DNA from: Trichobilharzia szidati
Lineage: Eukaryota; Platyhelminthes; Trematoda; Strigeidida; Schistosomatidae
Assembly (NCBI GenBank): GCA_944472155.2
Contig: OX235271.1
Span: 95,555,256 to 95,619,255, forward strand
Length of the DNA stretch: 64,000 nt
Direction: 5' to 3'
The notes under the pieces are model-generated. The model worked only from the letters and a program-made list of their open reading frames with translations. It did no database searches and was not told the origin of the DNA. Numbering within the stretch: the first letter of the stretch is position 1; each line of letters opens with the position of its first letter. Position numbers and translations under genes: made by a program. Shown here piece by piece: positions 37,101-42,620 of this stretch.

Positions 37101-39684
37101 AAAGGATTGATGTGCTCTATTTTCTTTTCTTTCTTTCTTTCTCTTTTTTTATTACCTATTTTGTTTCTAATTAACTTTAGATTTATTCACCCTGAACATC
37201 AAAATCTTGGCATACGTAATCCAAAGTAAGTCAGTTAAACTTGTTATTGACTGTTTCTTTACTTAATAAATTTTTGCATCGAATTTGCATTAAGTTAGTC
37301 TGTTTCAGATTTCAATTTTGTCTTGTTTAATTACAATCAATACTTAGAATACTTTTGTCACACTTTTTTAGAGCTGATTTGTATTGATTATATTGGACAT
37401 AAATGTTTAGTCTGTGTTAACATCTGGGCTGCCAGCATGGACGCTTTCGACTCTCTGAAGATTAACTTCATGATGTTGTACAATTTATATTGACTAGCTG
37501 TGGAATTCTAAATTCCATATTTCGTCTCATCTTGGGCTCGTCATCTCGGTGTAGCTGCATCTCGTACATTCGGCTGAAGAATCTCAAATAGGACGAAATG
37601 CATCTCGTGGATTCCCGTTGTTAGGCACTATCAATCAAATCCCATCATATTTGTTTACGCTATCCATCAGTACTCTTTTTAACTACTACTAGTATTAATG
37701 TGGTTCATTTGTTATCCGAATAAGGGTTTTTTTCTAATTTATGAGTTTCACGGGTTGAAATTAATTGGGAGCTACTAACATTGACCAACTTCTAAGCTTC
37801 TAAGTTTGTATCATTGAAAATCTTACGGCATAACAAATTTTCATAAGAAATTATGGACACTTAGGCTATGAGGCATAGGTGAATACTAAGTTAGCTACCT
37901 TGTAACCTCACGGTCATCGACTCAGTATTTCATGAGGTCATTGATCCGCCAGTATCAAAGCACACAAAGATAAAATGAAAAAAAGTTTCTCGATTTTCAA
38001 CGCTTTTCTCATTGGCACACCTTGAAATTTTGATATTCCTCTAGTCTCAGAATTTCGAATTCACCTGACTAATTTAGGTACGCATTAGGTGAACTATGCA
38101 AAACTGGATGTTAGGACTTTTAATACACTTTCCACTTCAATTTTCGAGTTGATCAGCACTTTTTTAAACTCTGAGAAAAAACTCTCAAATACTGTTTTTC
38201 ATTCCACATTCATCAGGAAAACTTGACATTTTTAATCCAGTTGTCCGTAACTGAATATACATTCTAGACCAGAATATCTCCTTAATGCTATAATAACTTC
38301 ATATGTGTCCGAAAATTTGATTCAAACAACCTTATGACTCTTAAGTGTTGGCTTGTTCTAACAGCCATTAAGGCGAGTTCCGTACTTGAGTATTCCTCAA
38401 CTGAAAACAGCCTAACTTTAATAAGCAGTTAGTTATGCTAGAATATTTTTTTAACACACAGAGAAGTTTGACTGTAATGAAAATAAATGGGATGGTTATT
38501 TACTGCATAGGGTATTGTCATTTGAAGGCAAGAGAATGACATCAACTCTAAATCTATCCCTAATCATAACCCTAACTTTAATCCTAACCCTGATTACGAC
38601 CTTTATCCTAACCGTAAACCTAACCCTAATCCTATTGATGACTCTGATCCTAACCCTAACCTCAATACTTACCTTAACGGTGACTCTGAACTATGGTAAC
38701 CGAAAACGAAAATACACAATGAACGGATTCATGACCTTGACGAATTTATGCACGGAAATTGGTTTAACTCAACTATGAGGACTCCTGTGAGAAATTGGGA
38801 GGTTTCCTTGGAACATATACGAGGATGCTGTCCTGTGTAGCCACTTTTTAACGTTGCATTACTTGTATATAGACGTCTATTTCAAATTACGCACTTCTAC
38901 TTCCGACACATCTGATTGGTCGCTGGAGTTTTTGGGATGCTCTAGTTTAGAGCCACGTGTTAACCTAACTCTAACCTGTTGTCAGCCTAAATCGTAACTT
39001 AATCTTTGCCGAGCCTGAGTTGAAACTTTCGAGATATCCCATTTAATAACATTACATTCCGTTAAGCTTATTTTACACATGATTATAATATTATTTATCA
39101 GGTTTCATTAACTTGCTCAGCGTGCAATTCAAGGACATTGTCGCGGCCGCACACCACTCATAATTACTGGTGCTTAAAGTTTAACTTCGCCAGATTTCAA
39201 TACAATATACATCTTATAGGTGAAATAACTGGCGATAGTAGAAAACTACTGATTTTCACTTCTTCCTTAAAAGTCATTCTATAATTATATCTTCAATAAA
39301 TCTATTTTTATTCAAATAATCATCTAGTGGTATATATCACAAAAATCAGTTATTCCAGTTGATAAATATATATGTATATGCATATGTGTAATGATAGCAA
39401 TCAATAAATAAATAGACCATGCAATAATGAATTCGAATGAATGAACATAATGTATATTATAAATATTGATTATTGTTAATTAAATAATTAATTATTTATG
39501 TCATTATACATGTATATATATGTATATATCTTTTTGTTATATATTATATAGAATCTTTGGATTAGTTGTTCGTAAAGGAATCAGTGAATGTACATGTCAT
39601 ATATTTTCTGAATGTGATCCAGTTCATTCAGCTGAATCAATTGTCAATTATATTCGAACTACTTATCCACATTTAAAGCCCTAA
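509..39684 (+). CDS. tensin homologue, 12 phase-compatible coding exons (5' part outside window)
   Basis: Focal-adhesion adaptor: in animals tensins link integrin tails and actin to phosphotyrosine signalling at the membrane. I join 509-744, 3538-3567, 3809-3953, 10139-10408, 14098-14182, 17841-17914, 18840-19127, 21750-21875, 30862-31377, 34998-35271, 37181-37225 and 39552-39684. All junctions have AG/GT and matching phase, giving about 740 residues before TAA. Order: charged/Gln-rich segment, Ser/Thr/Pro-rich linker, SH2 (begins WYRPKLSREE, phosphotyrosine-pocket motif SFLIRDS with its arginine present), Asn-rich linker, C-terminal PTB. SH2 followed by PTB at the C terminus is diagnostic of tensins. 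The N-terminal phosphatase-like and C2 domains are not seen and may lie upstream. Introns reach 9 kb and are full of SINEs and retroposons. Gene identity is firm; splice sites are predicted by eye. Confidence 0.88.
1381..1735 (+). repeat. SINE family A, fold-back copy with tRNA-like head and hammerhead
   Basis: 1381-1494 is family A in reverse orientation (tail and hammerhead side); 1495-1735 is family A forward. The forward part has A-box-like TGGCTTAATGGT and B-box-like GGTTCAAACCCC, then a hammerhead-like segment. Starting and ending with inverted copies of the same tail gives a fold-back layout. Located in a tensin intron. Confidence 0.75.
1679..1724 (+). ncRNA. hammerhead-like ribozyme, C3-to-A variant
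   Basis: Stem I GTACTG (1679-1684) pairs with CAGTAC (1719-1724). Stem II GTCC/GGAC is perfect, GAA is present, stem III ACA/TGT closes on a 2-base loop, and C17 precedes stem I. The first core box reads ATGAAGA instead of CTGANGA, so only C3 is changed. Because C3 pairs with G8 in the hammerhead core, I infer poor or no self-cleavage. Confidence 0.65.
2608..2638. repeat. AT dinucleotide microsatellite
   Basis: About 15 TA units inside a tensin intron. Nothing else notable. Confidence 0.9.
2807..2945 (-). repeat. Sm-alpha-like SINE (family C), degraded
   Basis: Reverse-strand copy: hammerhead end first (CAGTGGAATCGAGAATGCG), then a tRNA-like part with an anticodon-arm-like CCAAACGACAAAGCG and CCACTGGACTACC. 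Same layout as the cleaner copies at 44.4-44.8 kb, more diverged. Confidence 0.6.
3538..3567 (+). CDS. tensin 30-base microexon
   Basis: Flanked by TATTCAG and gtatgt, this 30-base block reads EIGRKELIQK in phase 0 and joins the exons on both sides without disturbing the frame. Very short symmetric exons are common in schistosomes. A symmetric exon could be skipped without frame change. Confidence 0.65.
3809..3953 (+). CDS. tensin linker exon
   Basis: Acceptor TTTTTCAG before 3809, donor gtaggt after 3953. Open in phase 0, begins RSLGNTEAFEEFETITLQ and ends in phase 1 after a GGGASSMIE stretch. The carried G completes GCA with the first two bases of the exon at 10139. No domain; part of the unstructured middle region. 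Confidence 0.75.
4649..4876 (+). repeat. SINE family D, tRNA head and RTE-like tail
   Basis: Starts GCGTTGGTGGCACAGTGG (A box), then GCGTTCGATCCCC (B box). A middle part ends in GAAGCCCTATGTTCCACTGG and a short A run. The last block matches the 3' end of RTE copies at 12.75 and 46.77 kb. The other copies are at 25290-25520 and 28305-28535. Confidence 0.8.
4985..5455 (-). repeat. SINE family A, near full length plus extra fragment
   Basis: 4985-5325 carries tail, hammerhead remnant, tRNA-like head and the body ending near GTGAGTATTTGTCCTC on the reverse strand. 5393-5455 is a second piece of the same tail. The hammerhead core is damaged (one base lost next to stem I), so this copy is unlikely to cleave. 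Confidence 0.7.
5460..7260. other. tensin intron, nothing recognised
   Basis: Part of the 3954-10138 intron. Includes a short open frame at 6167-6394 without splice support or recognisable domain; I do not call it an exon. Confidence 0.5.
7268..7745 (-). repeat. SINE family A with adjoining family D tail fragment
   Basis: 7268-7640 is a diverged reverse-strand family A copy. Its hammerhead core still reads CTGATGA, but stems II and III have mismatches. 7641-7745 is a piece of the family D middle and tail (AAGAGGGAAGGTTGG). Confidence 0.65.
8632..8812 (+). repeat. Sm-alpha-like SINE (family C)
   Basis: tRNA-like head (TTGTGGATAGTGCTTTGG, B-box-like GGGTTCACTTC), then hammerhead-like end ATGACGAGTCCC, GATGAAATGCGCATC and GATTCCACTG. 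C3 reads A and stem II has a mismatch, so probably inactive. Confidence 0.7.
9037..9547 (-). mobile_element. Merlin-like DNA transposon remnant with inverted ends
   Basis: 24-base ends at 9037-9060 and 9524-9547 are inverted repeats matching 22 of 24 (GACCATCAAAAGGACCT core). Between them, on the minus strand, 9321-9515 encodes a zinc-ribbon-like segment with CPCG and CPDC pairs followed by RKSVREGMSFLFQ. This resembles the N-terminal zinc ribbon of Merlin/IS1016-type transposases, a superfamily known from schistosomes. The catalytic domain is missing, so this is an internally deleted, non-autonomous copy. The superfamily call is by motif only; no clear flanking duplication was seen. Confidence 0.55.
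10139..10408 (+). CDS. tensin Ser/Thr/Pro-rich linker exon
   Basis: Phase-1 exon rich in Ser, Thr, Pro and Gly (for example RSPDPGRDVRGSP and LSTSPPPT), typical of the disordered tensin middle region. The acceptor (TTCATAAG before 10139) has a weak pyrimidine tract; a second acceptor after 10186 has the same phase, so the 5' edge is uncertain by 48 bases. Donor A|gtaagt after 10408 ends in phase 1 and matches the exon at 14098. The frame also stays open past this donor to a stop at 10926. Confidence 0.75.
10409..10926 (+). CDS. read-through 3' extension of tensin exon (alternative short isoform)
   Basis: If donor gtaagt at 10409 is not used, the frame stays open for 172 more codons to TAG at 10924-10926. 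The extension looks protein-coding: Lys/Asn/Ser/Asp-rich with blocks such as KKPPERLKLWTLPEKSK and an acidic DEYIEDNSNHNSN stretch, like the rest of the tensin linker. The product would end in NGWYL without SH2 or PTB. A second weak donor (gtatct near 10918) would leave in phase 2 and does not fit the next exon. An open intron of this length is unlikely by chance in such AT-rich DNA. Confidence 0.6.
11807..12800 (+). mobile_element. RTE/SR2-like retroposon, 5' truncated, with 14-bp target duplication
   Basis: TATCTTCGTCAGGT at 11793-11806 recurs at 12801-12814 and brackets the element. The first frame (to about 12108) encodes the end of a reverse transcriptase: GVRQGCLLSPMIF, the catalytic box FADDLCLMS, then LQAKTDKLVEEA. 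From 12151 a second frame gives VTSFTYLGSIVSTTGGTDED and the conserved C-terminal region (RRKWRWIGHSLRRPLGDIAR). Frameshifts and stops separate the parts, so it is dead. The 3' end is an AATAAA/AATAAT microsatellite, as usual for RTE. Confidence 0.85.
13265..13420 (+). repeat. SINE family B fragment
   Basis: tRNA-like head (CTCAGTGGTAACGTCTC, then GGGTTCGAATCTTGG) followed by a truncated tail with GAAACCTAGGTCAAAGGC. The full version is at 30065-30395. Most of the hammerhead 5' half is deleted here. Confidence 0.7.
14098..14182 (+). CDS. tensin linker exon
   Basis: Acceptor ACCAAAAG before 14098, donor gtaagt after 14182; enters in phase 1 and leaves in phase 2. Encodes LSQVDDHHPHQRAGSRAS followed by LVRQPFAST. 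No domain. The entry phase matches the donor at 10409, which supports that splice over the read-through form. Confidence 0.75.
14240..14897 (-). mobile_element. Penelope-like element, 5'-truncated 3' end
   Basis: Minus-strand frame 14784-14458 encodes the GIY-YIG endonuclease C-terminal half (SYVGRCSRNLIFRAREH, then INSSILDHLVQTGHKNS) and the C-terminal tail. It is closely related to the copy at 54744-56271, with homology ending abruptly near 14897. The 3' flank (14250-14310) holds a conserved CTGATGATGAA and TTATCGAAAAGA motif discussed in the findings. A fragment, not functional. Confidence 0.8.
14900..16260. other. tensin intron, no feature recognised
   Basis: AT-rich noncoding DNA between two PLE fragments. 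Short AAT- and GAT-rich stretches near 16025-16100. Confidence 0.5.
16262..17300 (-). mobile_element. Penelope-like element, second subfamily, decayed
   Basis: Minus-strand frame 16727-16314 encodes YKLSCSCGESYMGRTTSQLN, the Cys-rich entry and GIY-YIG-like core of a PLE endonuclease, then IRSSILSHLIDSC. Upstream (16740-17290) reads as decayed reverse transcriptase C-terminal sequence, including NGYPNRFVGRHMN-like residues across stops and frameshifts. Diverged from the 14.2- and 54.7-kb copies, so a different subfamily. Confidence 0.7.
17841..17914 (+). CDS. tensin linker exon
   Basis: Acceptor TTACTTTTAG and donor gtaagt. Enters in phase 2, completing a Gln codon, and leaves in phase 1. Encodes YLNRQNYSHDGDHTISVNR and a short Gln/Val tail. 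Tyr and Ser residues here could be phosphorylated, but nothing in the sequence proves it. Confidence 0.75.
18005..18190 (+). mobile_element. RTE 3'-end fragment
   Basis: Shows GGTGACGTGGAGGAGATG, CTGAAACCCTATGTTCCACT and an ATAATAATA end, matching the last ~180 bases of the RTE at 12.8 kb. Noncoding remnant in an intron. Confidence 0.75.
18840..19127 (+). CDS. tensin linker plus start of SH2 domain
   Basis: Acceptor TTCTTAATAG and donor gtgagt; phase 1 in, phase 1 out, 288 bases. The first part is a Thr/Pro-rich linker (SRPPSRLGTPAAYVD). The last residues, VRVWYRPKLSREE, are the first strand and helix start of a tensin-type SH2 domain. A phase-1 intron right after SREE splits the first SH2 helix. 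Confidence 0.85.
19630..19855 (-). repeat. SINE family A with intact-looking hammerhead
   Basis: Reverse-strand copy: tail (TTTCATCATGAGCTGACATC), hammerhead, then tRNA-like head with GGGATTCGAACCC and CATTGAGCCAGTGGG. Lies in the intron before the SH2 core exon, antisense to tensin. Confidence 0.8.
19688..19733 (-). ncRNA. hammerhead ribozyme with canonical core
   Basis: On the minus strand: stem I GTACTG pairs with CAGTAC (6 of 6). Core box CTGAAGA matches CUGANGA. Stem II GTCC/GGAC is 4 of 4 with a 7-base loop. GAA is followed by stem III ACA/TGT closing on GC, then cleavage position C17 after GTC. Every catalytic core residue is present. The 3-bp stem III with a 2-base loop is very short, as in Sm-alpha hammerheads, which may need dimers or tertiary contacts. 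Activity is inferred. Confidence 0.8.
20420..20640 (-). repeat. SINE family A, diverged
   Basis: Reverse-strand copy with tail (CTGATATCAGTTAGAGAACC), a hammerhead remnant (core AATGATGA, GACGAGAC) and a degraded tRNA-like head (CTAGTAGACCACTCAGACAC). Old copy. Confidence 0.65.
21000..21292. repeat. head-to-head SINE family A palindrome
   Basis: A reverse copy (about 21000-21150) and a forward copy (about 21150-21292) meet in their tRNA-like heads, so the whole block is close to a perfect inverted repeat. Both halves share the variant CAGCTGGCCAGTACTCCC, suggesting one half was copied from the other rather than inserted independently. The reverse half has core box ATGAAGA; the forward half is missing core bases (TACTGTGAAGAG). 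Confidence 0.8.
21750..21875 (+). CDS. tensin SH2 domain, central exon
   Basis: Acceptor TTCTAACAG, donor gtgagt, phase 1 on both sides. Encodes the rest of the first SH2 helix and the phosphotyrosine pocket: AISILRQQVPGSFLIRDS, with the invariant arginine of the FLxR motif, followed by the central strand DAFGLAVKVA. The binding arginine implies a working phosphotyrosine-binding SH2. Confidence 0.92.
22800..23165. repeat. remnants of SINE families A and B
   Basis: 22800-22945 is an old reverse family A tail and hammerhead remnant (GACAGTTGTCTCGTCCTAG). 22975-23165 contains family B tail and head pieces (ACTAGTAACTAGTGTGACG, CGGGTTCGAATCTCAGAAGG). Confidence 0.6.
24110..24330 (-). repeat. SINE family E fragment
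   Basis: Reverse copy of the element at 29758-30005: head with GTTCAATGGTGGGATGC-type A box and a B-box-like segment, then body. The tail is truncated. Confidence 0.6.
24901..25080. repeat. C-rich tract and GTT/GCT microsatellite
   Basis: A run of C with scattered T at about 24919-24936, and a GTTGTTGCTGCTGCTGTTG array at about 25040-25075. Open frames across these are compositional. Intron of tensin. Confidence 0.8.
25290..25520 (-). repeat. SINE family D
   Basis: Reverse copy ending in a tRNA-like head: GGATCGAACCCCGGACC (B box) and AACCGCTATGCCACAG (A box). The RTE-like tail AACATAGGGCTT is at the left end, preceded by TTGAATTTCGAGGGG. Confidence 0.8.
26030..26860 (+). mobile_element. 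RTE retroposon, old 5'-truncated copy
   Basis: Reads LEDLNFEDDFSYPMSHKLED, the RT catalytic-box region with FADD mutated to FEDD, then LSIRNKIRIFNTDINF and the C-terminal region. The 3' end (TAAGTCCTATTTTCCACTC) and short AATAA run match other RTE ends. Many stops and frameshifts. Confidence 0.75.
26870..28300. other. tensin intron, no feature recognised
   Basis: Noncoding part of the 9-kb intron that splits the SH2 domain. Open frames are short and AT-driven. Confidence 0.5.
28305..28535 (-). repeat. SINE family D
   Basis: Reverse copy: tail CCCCAGTGGAACATAGGGCTT, body, then GGAATCGAACCCCGGACC and CCGCTATACCACCGACG. Nearly full length and little diverged. Confidence 0.85.
28885..29235 (-). 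repeat. SINE family A with intact hammerhead core
   Basis: Reverse copy: 28970-29060 tail, then hammerhead and tRNA-like head (GGGGTTCGAACTCAGGACC, CATTGAGCCACTGGGACC). Left of the tail (28885-28970) is a body piece (ACTAGAACCCCAGGTTAAC) that normally lies on the far side of the head, so the copy is rearranged. Confidence 0.75.
29068..29113 (-). ncRNA. hammerhead ribozyme, core intact, one stem II mismatch
   Basis: Minus strand: stem I GTACTG/CAGTAC perfect, core box CTGAGGA, stem II GACC against GGAC (one A-A mismatch), GAA, stem III ACA/TGT, C17. All core residues are kept; the weaker stem II could slow cleavage. Confidence 0.7.
29758..30005 (+). repeat. SINE family E, tRNA head and RTE-like tail
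   Basis: Head GGTAGTTCAATGGTGGAATG and TCGGATTCTATTCCCAG resemble A and B boxes. The body (GGGAGAGGGAAGGTTG) is related to family D. The tail GGAGCCCTATATTCCACTAG matches RTE 3' ends. Confidence 0.7.
30065..30395 (+). repeat. SINE family B, full-length copy with hammerhead
   Basis: Head with TGAATAGCTCAGTGGTAACG (A box) and GCGGGTTCGAATCTC (B box), then hammerhead (30171-30218). A long 3' part has GCACCGTAATGGCGAGCCAC and ACTAGTTACTGACTAGTGTG; pieces of this 3' part recur at 22975, 56290 and 58830. Confidence 0.8.
30171..30218 (+). ncRNA. hammerhead ribozyme in family B SINE
   Basis: Stem I GCCTTG (30171-30176) pairs with CAAGGC (30213-30218) if three bases AAG are bulged. Core box CTGATGA is canonical, stem II GTGC/GCAC is perfect with loop CAACTA, GAA is present, stem III ACC/GGT closes on TA, and the cleavage triplet is GTC. 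Core fully intact; the bulge at the cleavage side makes activity uncertain. Confidence 0.7.
30862..31377 (+). CDS. tensin SH2 C-terminal half and Asn-rich linker
   Basis: Acceptor TACTTTTGCAG after a 9-kb intron, donor gtaagt after 31377; phase 1 on both sides. Encodes ELVRHYLIEAVNTPTKGVR, then FPSLAALINRHTQDALALP and CRLILP, the second half of a tensin SH2. A poly-Asn run from an AAT microsatellite (about 31104-31133) follows, then about 80 residues of Ser/Asn/Asp-rich linker. Without splicing the frame stops just after the donor (MSKF, TAA). Confidence 0.92.
31494..32411 (+). mobile_element. RTE retroposon with 13-bp target duplication, split by a foldback element
   Basis: TAAAGCTGAAAGA at 31481-31493 and 32412-32424 brackets the insertion. 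It carries the region after the RT catalytic box (VTSFTYLGSI-like start at about 31529, SISNRFQTFINNCL, QQICRIKWRQIGHTPLRR) and the RTE 3' end (GAAGCCCTATGTTCCACTCG, AATAATAAAT). The foldback element 31941-32182 sits inside. Dead copy in a tensin intron. Confidence 0.85.
31941..32182. mobile_element. palindromic foldback element, copy 1, with target duplication
   Basis: About 37 unique bases (start ATATAAGAATAAAACTTG), then two ~100-base arms (about 31978-32080 and 32083-32185) that are near-perfect inverted repeats. GAATAACATCGCG is found at 31928-31940 and 32183-32195, a 9-13 bp duplication depending on how edge bases are assigned. The host RTE confirms an insertion, because its sequence resumes after the repeat. 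No coding capacity. Arms contain CTGATGACGTTTCGAGC and its complement. Confidence 0.8.
32510..32650 (+). repeat. SINE family A, old fragment
   Basis: Forward remnant with TCTCAGTGGTTGGATGG and a hammerhead relic (GTGGTGAAGAGTCG, CCCAGTACTCC). Confidence 0.5.
32650..34000. other. tensin intron, no feature recognised
   Basis: Intron between the SH2/linker exon and the first PTB exon. No tRNA-like head, RT motif or inverted repeat seen. Confidence 0.5.
34005..34325 (+). repeat. SINE family A, near full length
   Basis: Forward copy: body (AGTCGCGCTAAATCACGAAT), tRNA-like head (GGTCCCAGTGGCTGAATGG, GGGTTCGAACCCC), hammerhead relic with broken core (CTGTCGATGATTCC), tail to about 34325. Matches 7268-7640 more closely than other copies, so likely an older subfamily. 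Confidence 0.75.
34560..34760 (+). repeat. tRNA-headed SINE, separate family
   Basis: GTGGCTGACGACTAGCTTAA and GTCCCAGGTTCGAATCCC look like A and B boxes with normal spacing. The body differs from the other families, and no hammerhead motif was seen. Single copy in the window. Confidence 0.5.
34998..35271 (+). CDS. tensin PTB domain, first exon
   Basis: Acceptor TTACTATAG, donor gtaagc; phase 1 in, phase 2 out. Encodes YRCFMLGSVDTPQWNN, RYSDIQLHVSPHDGITIIDL, and the strand-turn-strand ending PNNVLLYCGVESRRKE. The GSVD start, a long alpha segment and the following beta strands fit the C-terminal PTB fold that in tensins binds integrin beta tails and lipids. Confidence 0.9.
35272..37180. other. 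tensin intron, mostly unassigned
   Basis: Contains an open minus-strand stretch at 36373-36573 (Leu/Arg-rich, no known domain) and a short inverted sequence with ACAACAGTTGCATG and AACTGTTGTGGAT near 36315-36365. Possibly an unrecognised repeat. Confidence 0.4.
37181..37225 (+). CDS. tensin PTB domain, 45-base exon
   Basis: Preceded by a long pyrimidine tract and AACTTTAG, followed by gtaagt. The 45 bases read FIHPEHQNLGIRNP in phase 2 and connect both neighbouring PTB exons in frame. Too short for simple ORF detection, but phase and content both fit. Confidence 0.85.
37500..37650 (+). repeat. Sm-alpha-like SINE (family C) 3' fragment
   Basis: Contains two opposed hammerhead relics: reverse CATCTTGGGCTCGTCATCTCG near 37535 and forward CTGAAGAATCTCAAATAGGACGAAATGCATC near 37574-37604, then GTGGATTCCCG. 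The forward relic keeps a CTGAAGA core but its stem I does not pair well. Confidence 0.55.
38553..38695 (+). repeat. degenerate interstitial telomere-like repeat (CCCTAA)
   Basis: A ~140-base stretch of CCTAACCCTAA-type units with substitutions, in the last tensin intron. It makes a hydrophobic Leu/Thr open frame that is not a gene. Schistosome telomeres are TTAGGG repeats; this orientation gives the C-rich strand on +. Confidence 0.75.
39552..39684 (+). CDS. tensin PTB domain, terminal exon with stop
   Basis: Acceptor ATTATATAG, enters in phase 2. Encodes IFGLVVRKGISECTCHIFSE, then DPVHSAESIVNYIRTTY and ends HLKP before TAA at 39682. This gives the last PTB strands (CHIFSECDP) and the final amphipathic helix, so the protein ends at the end of the PTB domain, as usual for tensins. 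Confidence 0.9.
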
Positions 39685-41195
39685 TATATATTATAAATAA
39701 ACAGAATCAATCAATAGTCAAAAATATATCATTAATATTATTATTATTATTTCATTATTAATATTATTATTACTACATCTGTCTATTTATAAGAAACCTT
39801 CTAATAATAGATAAGTCAGTTAGTTGGTACTTGTGTAGCAACACTATTCCACTGTAAGTGGTTTTTCTTTTCCTGCTTCTACGCCTCCCTCCTCCCCCTC
39901 CTTTTTCCAACTTACAGAAATACTCATCACTATTGATATTGCATTCTAACATACTCAAAAGACAACCTTTAGCTTCGTTTTGTTCAATACTGAAGGTGCA
40001 TAAGCTTCTATTGTGTCTTTTTCGTTCCATCCTCTTTCTGTCTTTTGATCTATCAGCAATAACCACTTTATACATGTGTGAAACTACCTGAGAAACATTT
40101 TCTTATACATTTATGTAATATCTAATTTAACTTTGTTTTCTTTTGTACCCTAACACATAGTGTAAAGCTGATTCCAGCATTACATCGCCCAGCTTTTTAT
40201 TTTACAATCCCTTTTCCTTTTCTCTCTCTCTTTTTCAGTGTTTGTTTTTCCCACCACTCTATCGCATTCATTCATTCTAAATATTATTTGTGAAGGCTTT
40301 TTCTTTCGCTAATCAGGCACAATTCACTTTTTCTTATTTTATTCCGCTACTAATTTCATATTCTTTCCTCTAATATAAGAGAATAGTCAGCTATTTACTG
40401 TACTGTGTAAAAGTTTTACACTTCTGTTTTATTGTTTTAAGTCCTTATGGTATATTTTTTGGAGTGTCTGATATCTGAGATCGACATCTTGCTTTACAAT
40501 AAAACACCGAAAATATGTTGTCACTTTTTTTTTAAATATTACTCACATTAATATTCGACCATCTCATCCAAATTGTCTTCTTGTCATTTATTCTAAGGTA
40601 TATAAATGTTCATTGTGACCTTTATTATTATTGCTATTATTATTATTGTCGATGTCGCCATTTTTTGTTTTGTTTCTGAGAGTATCGCTACTGTGGTCAC
40701 TTAAGTTTTCTTTACTCTGATAATTTTCTTTTTGGTGTTTTTTTTTGTCGTTGTTATTGTGCAATGGACACTTTTGTTCAGAAATATATACATATATGTA
40801 AACCTATTTACTGGTGTGGATAATATTTACCCTTTTGATCAAACAATAAACAAACAAAGTCTTCTACTCAAAAAACCCTACAATGTCCTTTCTATCTTGT
40901 GTATTCTAAAGCATACTCTTTTTTTTATTTAAAGATATGTTGGGGGGGAGTATATATAGTCTCAGTGTGGATTTTTTTTCTCTCCTTTTCCTTGTATTCA
41001 AATAATATTTTACACAGAAACACCTGCTTTTTATGCCTATGGATTCATCTTATCTTATGTACGTACGTATTCATCATGTGTATGAATGAATAAATAATAA
41101 TAATGATCATCGCGTAAATTTCACTCTGTTTACACTTGTTACTTACTTACTTACAAGTAGTATAAATTGTTTTCTTGAAAAATAAAATTAAACAT
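39685..41195 (+). other. tensin 3' UTR and candidate poly(A) signals
   Basis: AT- and T-rich stretch without coding character after the stop. AATAAA occurs at 39696-39701, 40498-40503 and again near 41088 and 41180, so several 3' ends are possible. Open frames here (for example 40732-40932) are T-rich noise. The transcript end cannot be fixed without RNA data. Confidence 0.5.
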
Positions 41196-41214
41196 TTGTT
41201 AATTTGTAAAAAAT

Positions 41215-41340
41215 TATATTTGTAAAATCTCAGCGAGATTGAAATGAGTAATTCCAGCCTTTCGTTCGGCAATCTGGTCCGAACTTCTTCAGGGAAACTA
41301 ATCGAAATTAACATAACACAGGTTTATATATAAAAGGAAC
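41215..41340 (-). repeat. repeat end with hammerhead-like motif
   Basis: On the minus strand: CTGAAGA, then a 6-bp perfect stem GTTCGG/CCGAAC with loop ACCAGATTG, then GAAAGGC, in about 41260-41300. One extra A sits between the core box and stem II, and no good stem III or cleavage triplet was seen. Probably the end of a retroelement whose body I cannot identify. Confidence 0.4.
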
Positions 41341-42460
41341 ATCACTTGTTTTTAAAAACTGTGTCCAATCATGAGTCATTCAACAAGTATAATTTGGTTC
41401 AGTTTTCTGAGGGAGTCGGTTAATTTGTTAATTTGCACATGCACACCAATTTGGCTGTTGTTGAATCTCTCTGGAAAAAGACTTTTGTGCAAAGTTGACC
41501 CCAACTCAGCTACCTAGATCTCTTATAGAATTTATATGATATACGGAACTTTGAGTGTTTAAACAGAACACTGTCTCAACTAGGTAAAGGATAGCATTCT
41601 TCATGGTAGTATTGAGATTCACTGGTTTAACAGAATAACTGATAGTTACTCAAGTTAATGGGTAATACTTGATTTAGGTTCCTTCCAACCAACCGACTGG
41701 TTGAGAACTGTAGTACAGCACTATAGTACTTGAACACAACACTTTATGACTGTGACCACTCAAATACTTAAAATACCCGCACTGAGAAGACATAGAAGAC
41801 AGACTGAGGAGTTAAGATTTATTCCTTCAAGGAAAAAAGAAAAAACAACTGACCACAAGTCCCGACTATGTAGTCAGTTCAAAAGACTAGTGTACAAAAG
41901 TCGAGTTGTGATTGGTTAGATAAAAAAACGAATAGAAATTCAAGGACCAGATCTTTGACCTACAACATTAAGGTAAAATGTCTAGTCCATAGGGCTGATA
42001 GTGACCAGTACATTCGTTAAAATAACAGCGGAAAGTCCTAGTAACCAATGTAATCAATGAAGTCTTCATGAAATGAATCTATATCAAAGAGAAGAACAAC
42101 CGTTACTTAAAATAAATCATTTTAGTAGAAAGCATTGCCCTAAAATTATTCCTTTCTTCTTATAGTAGCAACATTTCAGTACACTTCAGTTGAAACATAA
42201 ACACTAGCAACCAACACGTAAGGAGTATCACGGACAGACCAGGTTATCTAATCACTCCACAGTTTCCCACATTCTTTATTGAAAACTACTCCCTATCAAA
42301 CATTTTATGGGTGGAACTTCAACGACAGAGATCCCTCACTTCGCTGACATGACAACATGCCATTTTACAGGCAGTCATCCACAGATTACACAGAAAACAT
42401 TATAAACAAAAGAAGTTAGAACTGACGGAACACTGAATTCCGCGCCAAACGGCTGAATTC
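41341..42460. other. intergenic, no feature recognised
   Basis: First kilobase after the tensin 3' end. No coding frame, promoter or repeat that I can support. Confidence 0.5.
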
Positions 42461-42464
42461 TTAA

Positions 42465-42620
42465 CAGGCTTAGCCTCATAAGGTAAGGGTATAGGACCAG
42501 ATCCCTAGTGGGGTGATTGGTGCGCACTATTGAAGAGTCTCAAGCTAGTGCGAAACCGCTGTCTAGCGTTCCCTTATTTTCAATTATTTTTAACTGCTGT
42601 TGGTTCGTTATGAAACCTAC
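42465..42620 (+). repeat. SINE family A, old fragment
   Basis: Forward relic: TAGCCTCATAAGGTAAGGG head, TATTGAAGAGTCTCAAGC and CGAAACCGCTGTC hammerhead remains, CTGCTGTTGGTTCGTTATG tail. Heavily mutated. Confidence 0.45.

Noticed and set aside
38515..38778. 87-residue open frame rich in Leu/Thr
   Set aside because: It is a translation of degenerate telomere-like CCCTAA repeats.
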